In this document: positions 25,701 through 34,080 of the stretch, one piece after another
Layout of the letters: each line of letters opens with the position of its first letter
Numbering within the stretch: the stretch's first letter is position 1
Source: Nyssa sinensis
Lineage: Eukaryota; Streptophyta; Magnoliopsida; Cornales; Nyssaceae
Length of the DNA stretch: 64,000 nucleotides
Reading direction: 5' to 3'
NCBI GenBank assembly: GCA_008638375.1
Contig: CM018037.1
Span: 32,225,076 to 32,289,075, forward strand
Made by a program: the position numbers and the translations under genes
The notes under the pieces: generated by a model
Told to the model about the DNA's origin: nothing
Databases searched by the model: none
Seen by the model: the letters and a program-made list of their open reading frames with translations, nothing else

Positions 25701-27343
25701 GCTTGAAATGCCGGTCGTCTCTGGTCCAGCCCATTCTGAAGAGCCCCAGACTGAGAACGGTGGCCCTTGTGTCTTTTAGTGGTTCTTTTATATTGGAAGT
25801 GGCCCATTCCACTCGGCCCGTCATGCCTGGAGAACGAGTTACCAAGGCCCACAGTCCCCTTACTACCCTGGCCTTCTGGATCCTTCCATCTCCCACGTGA
25901 CCCACGTGCACTCGAAGAACCTATCTCATATGTAGACAATTTGAAATTTGAAACACCTGCTCTCTGTGAAGACAAAACCCTCCGTTGGTTGCCACGTGGA
26001 TTTCTCTTGTCAGAGACCAGATTCAGGTTTGAACGCGCCCCTGGCGCGTGAACGTCCACTTCATCCCCTCCATCTCTTCCGACGGACACTGCAAATTCCG
26101 GACTGACTTGTTTCCACCTCCGAGCACGTTGGTCCTGCCTCCGACCACACTGGGATCGAGAATGACCATGGTCCACACTTTATGCTGATTGAGGCAGGAA
26201 TCATCTCCGGACTACCTTTCACTAAAATTCTTGCCCAACTGCAAGTGACGATGCTCAACAGTGGCTGCATCAGCTTTTACGAAGCGGCCGCAGTGATTTC
26301 CCAGCTCCCGGAAGACCTCCGAACTCTAGAGAAAGGCTGGTAGCCCCATAAACCTAAGCCATATCGGACCTTCTGCTTTCGTCCTCAAACAGCATCCCGA
26401 GGGGGTCCAAGGCTGTATTTGCAGAGATTGCCCCTCGAAAGTCCAGTTCCGGCAACTGAGAATCTTCGAAGCCACCTCTTCCGACGGAAGCTCAAAAAGA
26501 AACCAAACCCCATTCAAGTCAAAAACCTTCAGACCAGCTTGGATTTCCCTAATGTTTGAGAGCCCATTTTTGAACCTTTAAAATATCCGGAACTGGAGTG
26601 TTCAAGTCCCCGAAACGGCCAATCAGACATCGCCGAAGATGATTGAGACGACTCGCACAAGAGCTTGCTTGGATTTCTATGTCTTCACGAACACTAGTCC
26701 TACCTCGATTTCACCAGCACAGGATCCCTGGGCCATTCGCCGATTCTGCATATCTCCAAATAAGAGCCTTTCTGAGGCGGAGAGGATCGAGGGTGTGATA
26801 ACCCAAGCGATCTAAATGCTTGGGCGTAGGTGACCCATCCTCCGGTCGCGTTCACTTCCGGCAGGAATAAAGATCTACTCCCCTTCTGAGATCTGCATTC
26901 TATTCTCATAAAACTCCCCCTCCAGTTGGAACCTTTTCTCAGATATAGACTCCGGCATCTCCCGTGCAGACCAATAGGGAATACCAATCTTCTGTTTCCT
27001 GACGAACATGACTCCAAAATGCTACATATCCATTCCAACTCCTCTCTCAACAACCATAATCTCCGAACCACTTTGAGCCCTCTTTCAACAATCTGGAATA
27101 CCTCACCTGTCGAATCCAACTCATGGATAACATCGAAAGATTTTCCCCCAATCTGAGCAAACATCACGCTCTATCCGGCAATAGTCCAGTGATCGGAAAA
27201 CATGTTTTGGTCAGAAGTTTTGTGACATTGTATTAATATTGGGGATAATACAATGTGCATACCTGTTCGATGTGTCGAAGCCTTAGTTATGAGAGGTCTT
27301 TCTTTCTCCCTCTTCAACTTCTTCTTTCTTCTCTCTATTCTTT

Positions 27344-27382
<39 letters not shown>

Positions 27383-30171
27383 TTCTCTTCTCATCCTCTC
27401 TCTAGTCCTTGTATCCGCTTTATTGGAAAGAAAATTTTGCAAATGGCATTTATTGACTTGACTTAAAATTATGCAAGAATTTTAGATAGCTAAATATTAT
27501 TTTGCAAATGGCATTTATTGACTTGACTTAAGCTTATGTTATAGTTTGAGATATAGCTAATTTGGTGATCTTGTAAAGAGACTGGGGTGGGACCAAATGT
27601 ATATTTTGACATTGTTAAGGAAAACGACAAACAATGATTGTGTTGTGTTGACTGCTGATATTCTGCTTGAGATCACTTGACTTATGTGAACTATGACTTG
27701 GTGTTGGTGAGGAGGCATACAAAACTAGAATCGTAGTAGTTATGAAACTCAGCTGCATGTGACAATTTCCTTTCGGAATTGGAGACAAACATTCTAAGAA
27801 TTACTACTTGAAACATTTGGCAAACGAGTTTCCAGTTTCAGCCAGGATTATTATTCTTAGCCCCTGAATTTTATCCCCCAAACCCTACCCCTACTGACCC
27901 CAAATTGATTGTAACCTCTTTTTTTTTATTTACCTTTTTGCCTCAATTTTGCACCAAACACCACAACTAGTTGCTGCCTAAAATTTCCAGCAACCTAAAG
28001 CCTGATTATCTCGAACCAAACATCTCCAAAAGCTCACCAATTTCAACCCCTTCTTATCCATAAATCATATAGCCCTTCTGCCTAGCTTACCTTCTCCTAA
28101 GTCCACAATAAAATCTCTCATAAGTGACTTTATTATTAGTTTAATAGTGCTCTTCACATCAATTTTGGTAGAAAAGCTTTTGGGATGGTGTTCTCTTTCT
28201 CTCACCCTTCCATGGTATTCTCTTTGTCAAATAAGGAAATGCTAATAGTTCATAGCAGTTGAGGATATCAGCAATGAACAAAAACTAATGGCAATAATGG
28301 AAGTTGTTCTCATGCAAGACAAGACTCATCAGTCATGCACTGAACAGCTTCAAAGGAAATATTAAGCAATTGTATATCTCCAGTGAAGCAATCATCAGAA
28401 GTAGTTCCTCCATCACAGGAAAGTCTGATTTATAAGGATTCTCTCAGTTAGAAGATAACAATTTGAGCTTTCTTTTTTCTCATAAAGATGTGGAGTATTT
28501 GGGTTTGGAAAAAAAAAAAAAAACTTTGGTGAGGAAATAGCATGCAGAATGTAGCCAGGATATACTTTTAAACTGAGATGCGACAACAGCTTATCCACCA
28601 GTTGAATGATTTGCACAATCTGGCAGTTGGACCGTAATGTTTGGATGGTTTCTCTAAGTTTTTTATCCAAAAAAGGAAAGAAAGAGAAACGTTTTGTTCT
28701 TTCTTTGACCTTCCCAAGAGCTTCTGTCGATGGTTCTATGGTTCAGTCTGATTTGGGTTTCAATTGTTTGGTTTCTAGCTCATCCAGGATCAAAGTAAAA
28801 TAAAATCAATCAATAATTGATTTCCTTGGAACAAATCCATAAATCTCATACTTCTTGTTCGATCACCCATACATGGAGGTTACAACACTTATGTCTGATA
28901 CCACGATGTTTTGAATGACCGAGAGCATTTGGTAAACCTAAAAATAGCCCCACTATTTGATAAGTTGAATATACAAGTGGGATAATTAAGTCATATGGAG
29001 AGAACCCCTGATAGTATGGTATAGAAGATTTGAGATGCTCTTATTTGAATGTGCTAGAGGAGCATGAAAACGGATGGAAGAGGTATGAATACAATTAAGT
29101 CTAGACACAACCTTTTGAAATTTTTGTTCGGTAATTTAACCTACAACTTTTGATAGGCTAACATTATAGAGGTGTCATTTTACTTTCCTTTGAATTGCTG
29201 CAATGGGCACTGTTGAATTGATTGGTATTACCAAATTATACCTTTATCTCTTCTTATTTTCTTTTTCCTTTTTGTTTCAACTTCGAGTACTACGTATTTC
29301 TACAAGATTGCTGTCTTGTTGTTACTGTTTCCAATTGGAAAGATTCAATTAAGTTCATGTTATTATATATATATATATATATATATGCAGCCTTATTTGC
29401 ATAAGTGGAGAGGTTATTTCTGTAACTCGAACCTATGTCCTTTAATTCACAATAGAGCAACTTGATCGTTGCACCAAGCCCCCCCCCCCCCCCCACAAAA
29501 AAAAATCATTTAGTATTGAACAAGATACTATATATGTGTGTGTATGCAGCCTTATTTGCATAAGTGGAGAGTTTATTTCTGTGGCTTGAACCTATGACCT
29601 CCAATTCACAATTGTTGCCCCATGGCCCGACATTGTATTATATATATATATTGAACAAGATACATGAGCATTTATCATCATGTAAAATTCGTCATTTCCA
29701 TGGAAACCACCCCTGAGATAGTTCTTTTCCTCGTTATAAATTGACTTGGCAATAATATCTTAAAATAATTTGTGGTAATGGAATCATTTTGTGTAATGAT
29801 TCCGTGTTAATTAATGTAAAACATATTCCATGTTAGAGGATATGTATAAATTGTTATTGAATTTAAATGGAACCAATTATTTAAGAAGATCCTCCATCTT
29901 TCATTTTGTTTTCTTTCATTATTTCACGAGAGAAATCATGCACCACCAACAAATGCATTCCTTTACTTAGTAATGTATATGAATTGTATGTTTCTGGTAA
30001 CTTGATGCATCCCTTTACTAAGCAACAAATATGAATTATATTTCTTTGGTAAGTTGACCTTACCTATTGCTGTCTGGTTGTAAATGTAGGATTGCTAGGG
30101 GAAGTGGGCAAGTGGTGGATGGTGACAAAGGGGTTGTTTACACCCACAGAGACCTCAGTCTACAAGCTTAA
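7701..30171 (+). CDS. P5CS: Delta-1-pyrroline-5-carboxylate synthetase, 20 coding exons
   Basis: Bifunctional enzyme that phosphorylates glutamate (N-terminal glutamate 5-kinase) and reduces it to glutamate semialdehyde (C-terminal gamma-glutamyl phosphate reductase), the committed step of proline synthesis. Exons: 7701-7760, 8136-8207, 8316-8419, 8925-9027, 9203-9364, 9817-10094, 11643-11793, 11946-12110, 12606-12683, 13034-13123, 14186-14272, 14347-14433, 14534-14630, 14768-14871, 15021-15096, 18493-18643, 18748-18816, 19090-19156, 19249-19319, 30090-30171. They sum to 2154 bases, 717 codons plus TAA, the usual plant length, with all phases consistent. Visible landmarks: kinase [12 protein letters not shown] and [12 protein letters not shown]; Phe128 in TDNDFRD, the site equivalent to the residue whose change relieves proline inhibition in Vigna P5CS; reductase PAACNAM with the likely catalytic Cys543. 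Introns 8 and 16 begin with GC. The last intron is 10.8 kb and holds an antisense LINE. Confidence 0.97.
9484..9610. repeat. GT/CA-rich palindromic stretch in P5CS intron 5
   Basis: The palindrome ACACATGCATGTGT (9517-9530) is followed within a few bases by a second copy, CACATGCATGTG (9534-9545), and then by CT and GT runs. This is low-complexity intron sequence; no function is proposed. Confidence 0.5.
10800..11300 (-). pseudogene. Decayed L1 LINE ORF2 fragment in P5CS intron 6
   Basis: Read on the minus strand, two overlapping frames give [17 protein letters not shown], then [18 protein letters not shown] and [14 protein letters not shown]. These correspond to the WELEEV...FL segment and the zf-RVT region (W...PPKASFFAW...ILT..NLKRRG) near the C terminus of plant L1 ORF2, as seen in the better preserved LINE at 21.1-27.4 kb. 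The frame is broken repeatedly and the usual Cys/His residues are mostly lost, so this is an old relic. It is in the same antisense orientation relative to P5CS as the larger LINE. Confidence 0.55.
11452..11494. repeat. 24-bp tandem duplication in P5CS intron 6
   Basis: The unit CAAGTCTCTGACGCTTCCGT occurs twice in succession (from 11449 and 11471), within the intron just before exon 7. It is a simple local duplication. Confidence 0.8.
12111..12116 (+). other. GC 5' splice site of P5CS intron 8
   Basis: Protein conservation (KPGK|ISSLANS) and phase force exon 8 to end in GGGAAG at 12110, and the next bases are GCAAGA, not GT. The acceptor is TTTTGTAG at 12605. AAG|GCAAGA fits the known consensus of the minority GC-AG class of U2 introns, in which the rest of the donor matches U1 snRNA well. 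No GT donor nearby keeps the frame. Confidence 0.85.
12120..12405 (-). mobile_element. tRNA-derived SINE relic in P5CS intron 8
   Basis: On the minus strand the sequence begins with a tRNA-like head. It has an A-box-like TAGCTCAAGT (plus-strand 12381-12390) and a B-box-like GGCTTCAAATCC (12336-12347), about 35 bases apart as in tRNA genes. A body of about 200 bases follows, ending in an A-rich end next to 12125 (T run on the plus strand). It lacks the cloverleaf closure of a real tRNA gene. This supports a SINE; target duplications were not found. Confidence 0.5.
15097..18492 (+). other. P5CS intron 15, 3.4 kb without recognised coding content
   Basis: The donor is AAG|GTATGG and the acceptor TTGTTGCAG. 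The intron contains a 126-codon minus-strand frame (16663-17043) with no family resemblance, several CT-rich runs and a 42-bp tandem duplication near 15957-16033. It has no clear transposase or reverse transcriptase. Its length compared with the neighbouring introns (mostly 75-500 bp) suggests insertion of unidentified repeat sequence. Confidence 0.6.
15955..16034. repeat. 42-bp tandem duplication in P5CS intron 15
   Basis: The segment beginning TGCTTCTCTCCAAAGGGATA and ending TTTAATGGTAGAGA is present twice in a row, essentially identical. High identity suggests a recent slippage or repair duplication. Confidence 0.85.
18644..18649 (+). other. GC 5' splice site of P5CS intron 16
   Basis: Exon 16 must end at 18643 (CATGGAAG) for the reading HRHGS|AHTDS to continue with exon 17 at 18748. 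The intron then begins GCATGT and ends ATGGCAG. The only nearby GT (18648) would give a premature stop in the next exon. This is the second GC-AG intron of the same gene. Confidence 0.8.
20334..20425 (+). mobile_element. Fragment of a dispersed plant repeat (SINE-like tail motif)
   Basis: The stretch AACTCAACAAAGCCTTATTC followed by CTTGGGGGTCAGCTACATGA resembles a motif that I recall as very common in plant genomes at short interspersed elements (AAGCCTT..CCAA...GGGGTCGGCTA.ATGAATC). Only about 90 bases are recognisable and no A or B box is seen here. Assignment is from memory of the motif and is tentative. Confidence 0.35.
21195..24842 (-). pseudogene. LINE ORF2 (endonuclease, reverse transcriptase, zf-RVT), interrupted
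   Basis: The frame starts at [14 protein letters not shown] (24842), the N terminus of a plant L1 apurinic-type endonuclease, with QETK and, further on, SDHHPVML. The reverse transcriptase has [37 protein letters not shown] and the catalytic FADDAIIF (plus strand 22749-22772). A zinc-knuckle zf-RVT domain ([11 protein letters not shown] ... [18 protein letters not shown]) lies near 21520-21690. Three lesions are seen: frameshifts near 24580 and in the C run near 24418, and an in-frame TGA at 22929-22931 between the RSS and GLRQGD codons. The frame before and after that stop is the same, so it is a point mutation, consistent with a CGA-to-TGA change. The stop codon is at 21195. Confidence 0.93.
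24856..27167 (-). pseudogene. LINE ORF1 (DUF4283 / zinc-knuckle nucleic acid binding protein), broken
   Basis: Successive minus-strand frames cover the region: 27167-26700, 26517-26326, 26270-26061, 26176-25235 and 25230-24856. The 26517-26326 piece ([18 protein letters not shown] ... [11 protein letters not shown]) is typical of the DUF4283 domain of plant L1 ORF1. The part from 26176 onward is rich in Arg, Gly, Ser and Gln and resembles a degenerate nucleic-acid-binding tail. At least three frame changes and one stop (TAG just after LPAFL, 26326) disrupt it. It precedes ORF2 in the usual L1 order. Confidence 0.75.
27341..27379. repeat. (CT)n microsatellite at the LINE 5' leader
   Basis: A CT run of about 38 bases lies inside the LINE, 30 bases from its 5' end. 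On the LINE sense strand it is a GA-rich leader. Confidence 0.85.
27430..27536. repeat. 69-bp-spaced direct duplication next to the LINE
   Basis: TTTTGCAAATGGCATTTATT with GACTTGACTTAA occurs at 27434 and again at 27502. This tandem duplication lies directly beside the right LINE target duplicate, so it may have arisen at or after integration. Confidence 0.75.
29341..29388. repeat. (TA)n microsatellite
   Basis: A TA run (about 29364-29387) sits directly at the A-rich 3' end of the adjoining minus-strand SINE copy, as often happens at SINE tails. Confidence 0.8.
29384..29480 (-). mobile_element. tRNA-derived SINE (Au-like), copy 1
   Basis: On the minus strand the element starts GGCTTGGTGCAACGATC. 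It has an A-box-like TGGTGCAACGATC (plus-strand 29464-29476) and a perfect-looking B box GGTTCGAGTTA (29423-29433), then ACCTCTCCACTTATGCAAAT and AAGGCTGCATA. This order and wording are those of the Au SINE group of angiosperms as I know it. A poly-C run (29481-29494) lies at the 5' side. It is inside the last P5CS intron. Confidence 0.7.
29545..29632 (-). mobile_element. tRNA-derived SINE (Au-like), copy 2
   Basis: This second copy has the same orientation and shares GCAGCCTTATTTGCATAAGT and CCTATGACCTCCAATTCACA-type sequence with copy 1, at clear but incomplete identity. The B box (read inverted) is GGTTCAAGCCA. The A-box end is degraded (GGGCCATGGGGCAAC). The two copies lie 160 bases apart, suggesting local duplication or nested insertion. 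Confidence 0.65.
29653..29765. repeat. Dispersed repeat, copy A (P5CS intron 19)
   Basis: The sequence GATACATGAGCATTTATCAT, continuing through a TTCCATGGAAACCACCCC-type stretch, closely resembles 33972-34080 in the same orientation. The pairing is read by eye; the nature of the repeat is unknown. Confidence 0.6.
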
Positions 30172-30648
30172 GTTTGTTTTTGATGAAATTGTCAACCAGG
30201 GCACCTTTTGTTAGAAAGGCAGGATTCTCATAGAGGCAAGTAGTGGATGGTTCTTCTTAAAGGTGAAAGAGAGAAGGAAAAGAGAACATTCTTTGTTGTT
30301 GCTCTTAGGCTTTGTAGTATTATTATATTGAACAGTTTTTCCTCTTTTTTTTTTTTATATTGATTTTCTCAACTTGAAGGCAAACTTTTGCCAAATCTTG
30401 GAGGCTAGATTACTTGTGGTATGTAATATTTTATGATAATTAGGCTGTTTAGAGTTATTAAATAGTGACATTTACGCTCTAGTACGGTCATATGTAACCA
30501 TTTAATTGAATCTTAAGTTTAAACTTGTGACATAGTTTTTGATTGCTTTCTTCGTTTAAGGAGTTTGTGTTTCCGCATGAACTTTCTGGAAGCATTTGTT
30601 TTTCACCTACTTGTATACTTTGTTTTTTATTTCTTTATTTGCACTATG
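30172..30648 (+). other. P5CS 3' untranslated and downstream region
   Basis: Sequence directly after the P5CS stop codon with no further ORF. Possible polyadenylation signals (AATATTTTATGATAAT region near 30424) are present, but the cleavage site cannot be fixed. Confidence 0.5.
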
Positions 30649-31580
30649 TGTCATGGAGTCTTACATCGGATAGACACTAGGGTGTCTTGAGACTTATAAA
30701 ATGGAAGCAATACTATCATTTAACATGCTAATCTTTTGAGTTGAAGGCTCGACTTTTGACGAGTGGTAACAAAGCAAATCCAATCTGTTGTCTAATGTAC
30801 GTTAAGAGCAGCTCCAAGAGTCTTGACAAACTCAGGTGAGGCACTAGCTTGAAGAGCCACGTCAGAAATCTTATCTCTAACAGTCTCAATAATGAAAGCA
30901 GTAAATGTTGTCAGTCTTGGTGGGACTTGACTATTCTGTTGATTGACTTACACTCGGCTAAGTTAATAATTGAATAGACACTAAGGTATCTTGAGACTTA
31001 TAAAGTGAGAGTAGTATTATCATTTAACATGCTAATTTTTTGAGTTGAAGGCTCAGCTTGTAACAAGTGGTAACAAAGCAAATCATGATATCTTATCTAA
31101 TGTATGCTAAGAGCAGATCCAAGAGTCTCGACAAACCCAGATGAGACACTAGCGTGAAGAGTCACGTCAGAAATCTTATCTCCAACAGTCTCAGCAATGA
31201 AAGTAGTAAAAATTGTTGTCTTGGTGGGACTCAATTATTCTGCTGATTGATTTGCACTTGGCTAAGTTAATAATCGAATAGACACTAAGGTGTTTTGAGA
31301 ATTATAAAGTGGGAACAGTACTATCATTTAACATACTAATTTTTTGAGTTGAAGGCTCAACTTGTGACAAGTGGTAACAGAGTAAATCCAATCTCTTATC
31401 TAATGTATGCTAAGAGCAGCTCCAAGAGTCTCGACAAACCCAGGTGAGGCACCGGCTTGAAGAGCCACGTCAGAAATCTGATCTTAAACAATCTCAACAA
31501 TGAAAGCAGTAAAAGTTGTTGTCTTGGTGGGACTCGATTATTCTGCTGTTTGACTTGCATTCGGACTAAGTTAATAAATT
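30649..31580 (+). mobile_element. Triplicated 304-bp unit resembling a TRIM/LTR retrotransposon array
   Basis: Three head-to-tail copies start at about 30671, 30975 and 31279 (period 304). The sequence before and in copy 1 has TGTC...GTCTTACATCGG, a TATAAAA box, and TGGTAACAAAGC at 30764-30775. That last motif differs at two positions from the TGGTATCAGAGC primer-binding site matching initiator tRNA-Met. The equivalent sites are at 31068 and 31372. ACATCGG at an LTR start, a TATA box and such a primer site are typical of TRIM elements. Tandem LTR-internal-LTR arrays by unequal recombination are known for them. No protein is encoded. The repeat structure is certain; the TRIM reading is inference. 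Confidence 0.7.
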
Positions 31581-32042
31581 AGAATAACATATTGGAATAA
31601 GAACGAGTTGTTGGATCTATAGTAAGAGAATCGTTGCTGCAATACAAATATTACTATTGCTGTACAAATATTACCCTTTTTTCAAATGGTAAAATTTACG
31701 ATGGATCAATTTCTTTTTATAAATATATTGTGGCATTTTTTTTTATCATTTTTACTTTCAACATTCATCCAGGATTCTTAACAATCATTCATATTTTGTC
31801 CATTATTTTTATTCTTCTATTCAAATGAATCAATCATTTTTTGTAACACAATTTTCAAAATCAGCCGAATTCACCGCTCAATCGTCTCCATCCTTCATTC
31901 AAATTGACAAAGTTACAAAAAAAAAAACGCGGTGATAGTTTTACCATTGAAGAAGACACGCTTCGTGTCATCAATGCTTAGTATTAGTTTGGATTCTTGA
32001 TAAAAAAAAAAAGACAAGACTTACTAGTTTTGAGTGTTAATC
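31581..32042. other. AT-rich spacer between the 304-bp array and the Harbinger relic
   Basis: No gene is supported. It contains poly-A runs (31917, 32004). It may include degenerate downstream parts of the minus-strand transposase, but I cannot recognise conserved residues. Confidence 0.4.
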
Positions 32043-32350
32043 TGTTGCTACTCCATATACGAGAATTCGCATTGCTACTGTGACCTTCTAAATGGATGAC
32101 AAATCAAGAATTTAAGAAGCATTTCTTTTTTGGACAAAGTATGGGTCACGTGCTTCTATTACAAAATAAATATGTAAAAAAAGATAACGACTCATCTGAA
32201 ACCTTCTTCTGAATAGATTTGGAGGATAAACAAGATTTTCAATAAAAGAAATCTTAAGACAACCTATTGTGACCTTGGCCATGATCACGCCAAATAGTTG
32301 TGTGACCTTCAATGGAACCACAATGTGGCTATCATGTGTCCCTTTGAAGT
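32043..32350 (-). pseudogene. PIF/Harbinger (HARBI1/ALP1-like) transposase relic, copy 1
   Basis: Minus-strand translation gives ENLVYPPNLFRRRFQMSR, then VIEARDPYFVQKRNAS and, after two stops, VTVAMRILVYGVATD. These match in order the N-terminal part of plant HARBI1/ALP1-like proteins (YPP..FRRRFRMSR, RDPYFVQ, .CTAAIRMLAYG.). The upstream piece with HxxGHxRL-like wording is in a different frame. Stops and frame changes make it a dead fragment that covers less than half of a transposase and lacks the DDE core. Confidence 0.75.
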
Positions 32351-32507
32351 CACTCTTCTTCTATAGTAGCTATTACCAACATTTCCAATTCATCATAAAA
32401 AAAGGAGTCATCAAGAAGCATATATAGAAAAAGATCATCTTCCATTGTGAATAAGAAAAATGAAACGAAGAAACGAAGTTGAAAAATGTCTTGAATTAGA
32501 AAGTTGA

Positions 32508-32845
32508 AAAAAAAGATAACGACTCATCTGAAACCTTCTTCTGAATAGATTTGGAGGATAAACAAGATTTTCAATAAAAAAAAAAATCTTAATACAGCTT
32601 ATTGTGACCTTGGCCTTGATCACGCCAAATAGTTGCATGACCTTGAATGGAACCACAACGTGGCTATCGTGTGTCCCTTTGAAGTCACTCTTCTTCCATA
32701 GTAGCTATTACCAACATTTTCCAATTCATCATAAAAAAAGGAGTCATCAAGAAGCATATATAGAAAAAGATCATCTTCCATTGTGAATAAGAAAAATGAA
32801 ACGAAGAAAAGAAGTTGAAAAATGTCTTGAATTAGAAAGTTGAAT
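32508..32845 (-). pseudogene. PIF/Harbinger transposase relic, copy 2 (tandem duplicate)
   Basis: This copy repeats 32175-32507 with a period of about 332 bp and high identity, including YPPNLFRRRFQMSRYLF on the minus strand. The duplication breaks off after MSRYLF, so it lacks the RDPYFVQ part. It carries a longer A run (32577-32586) and scattered substitutions relative to copy 1. Confidence 0.75.
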
Positions 32846-33971
32846 GAAAATGAAAAAAATGTAGTTGCATATATAGATAAAAATTGGAGGGAATTTAAAT
32901 TATATATTTTAAAAATTAGAGAAAATTTAAATAAAATGAAACAAAACTAAATAATGTTAAAAAAATAAAAATAATAAAATTTTAAATTTTAAAGAGTCTC
33001 TTAAAAATACTAGACAAAAACTAGATTTTCAAAGTGTCACATAAGTTGTTAAAGTATATTATTGAAGAATGACTTTAAAAAAAAGTCTCTTGAAAATGCT
33101 CTGAGTGCCCACAATGAGTCCACTGGCATGAGCCCACACGGTGCCCTCTTCCATGTTCGGGTGAGGGAGAATATCATGAAATCCTAAATCGAACGGACAC
33201 TGAGGTGCACAAGTTTAACTCCGGGTTGTTCCCCCCTCCCCTCTATTTATATCTATGACCAAGCATAGGTTGCAGGGTGCCTAAAGATCAGCTTATTGGT
33301 ATTTTTACGTCGTTATGACCTTGATATCTTCAGCAACCCTAAAATGGCATTGAGTTTTGAAAATCAGGGCATGCACAATATCTAAATTTGATCATGCTAC
33401 CATTAATAGTAGAAGCAGAAACCCTCGTATAATTAATATTTAATAAATTACTAATTTCTAATAATTAATAAATTTTTAAAGAACTAACTTTATTCTATGA
33501 TGTGTAATTAATAATTTTATTATCTAATAATTAATATTTTTTTCAAAAAACCTTTTTATAATATCAATTATAAGAGATATAAAATAGTAATATATATGTT
33601 ATTTATAAGATGTCTTAATAATTATATTTATTATTTTTACATAATTAGAGTAAAAGTATTTGTAAGTAGGAAAAATTATAATATTAAGAGTTTTTTTAAT
33701 AACTTAAGTTAAAACGTTATATGTACTTCTTCTTTTTTATGAAAAATTGAAGTGTCGTTAAAAAATTTCATATAAGACCTATTTTTGCACCAAAGGCCAA
33801 TTACATATAAGAAAGACTAAAAACTTAATAATTAATAAATTTTTGTAACTCAAATGAATGACTTATAAATTACAATAAAATAATTTTATTGTTATGTTAA
33901 AGTTTATCATAATTTAATTTATATTGAATCTATGATTTCAAGTCATAATAAAATAACTTGACTGTTTGTTG
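32846..33971. other. Very AT-rich spacer
   Basis: No gene is supported. A short GC-richer island (33100-33290) has CCACACGGTGCCCTCTTCC and a pyrimidine run, possibly an old LTR fragment. From 33400 to 33950 the sequence is mostly A/T with recurring AATTAATAAATT. Confidence 0.45.
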
Positions 33972-34080
33972 TGATACATGAGCATTTATGATCATGTGTA
34001 ATTGGTCACTTCCATGGAGACCACCCCCTCCTGAGATAGACTGGCAATGTGACACTGTTAACAATAATATATAGTATCGC
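33972..34080. repeat. Dispersed repeat, copy B
   Basis: Sequence starting GATACATGAGCATTTATGAT is a same-orientation match to 29653-29765, with an added CTC insertion near CACCCCCTCCTGAGATAG. It lies downstream of the MAM33-like gene. Confidence 0.6.

Larger units (their letters stand above)
21121..27408 (-). mobile_element. Full-length L1-type LINE retrotransposon, antisense in the last P5CS intron
   Basis: The 6,288-bp element is bounded by perfect 16-bp target duplications, TTGTATCCGCTTTATT, at 21105-21120 and 27409-27424. Its 3' end (left side on the plus strand) carries a short A tail preceded by TTATC. Its 5' end (27408) starts GGACTAGAGAG and includes a GA-rich leader (27341-27379). 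It encodes an ORF1-type protein and an ORF2 with endonuclease, reverse transcriptase and a terminal zinc-knuckle region, all on the minus strand. Both reading frames are broken by stops and frameshifts, so this copy is not autonomous now. Full length plus intact duplications point to a fairly recent insertion. It makes up 58 percent of the 10.8-kb P5CS intron 19. Confidence 0.95.

Noticed and set aside
29423..29476. A true tRNA gene at the Au-like SINE
   Set aside because: The boxes are present but cloverleaf stems do not form, and the following body and tail match a SINE.
30649..31580. Regularly spaced repeats that could be mistaken for a CRISPR array
   Set aside because: Units are 304 bp with no unique spacers, the genome is a plant, and each unit carries LTR-like motifs.
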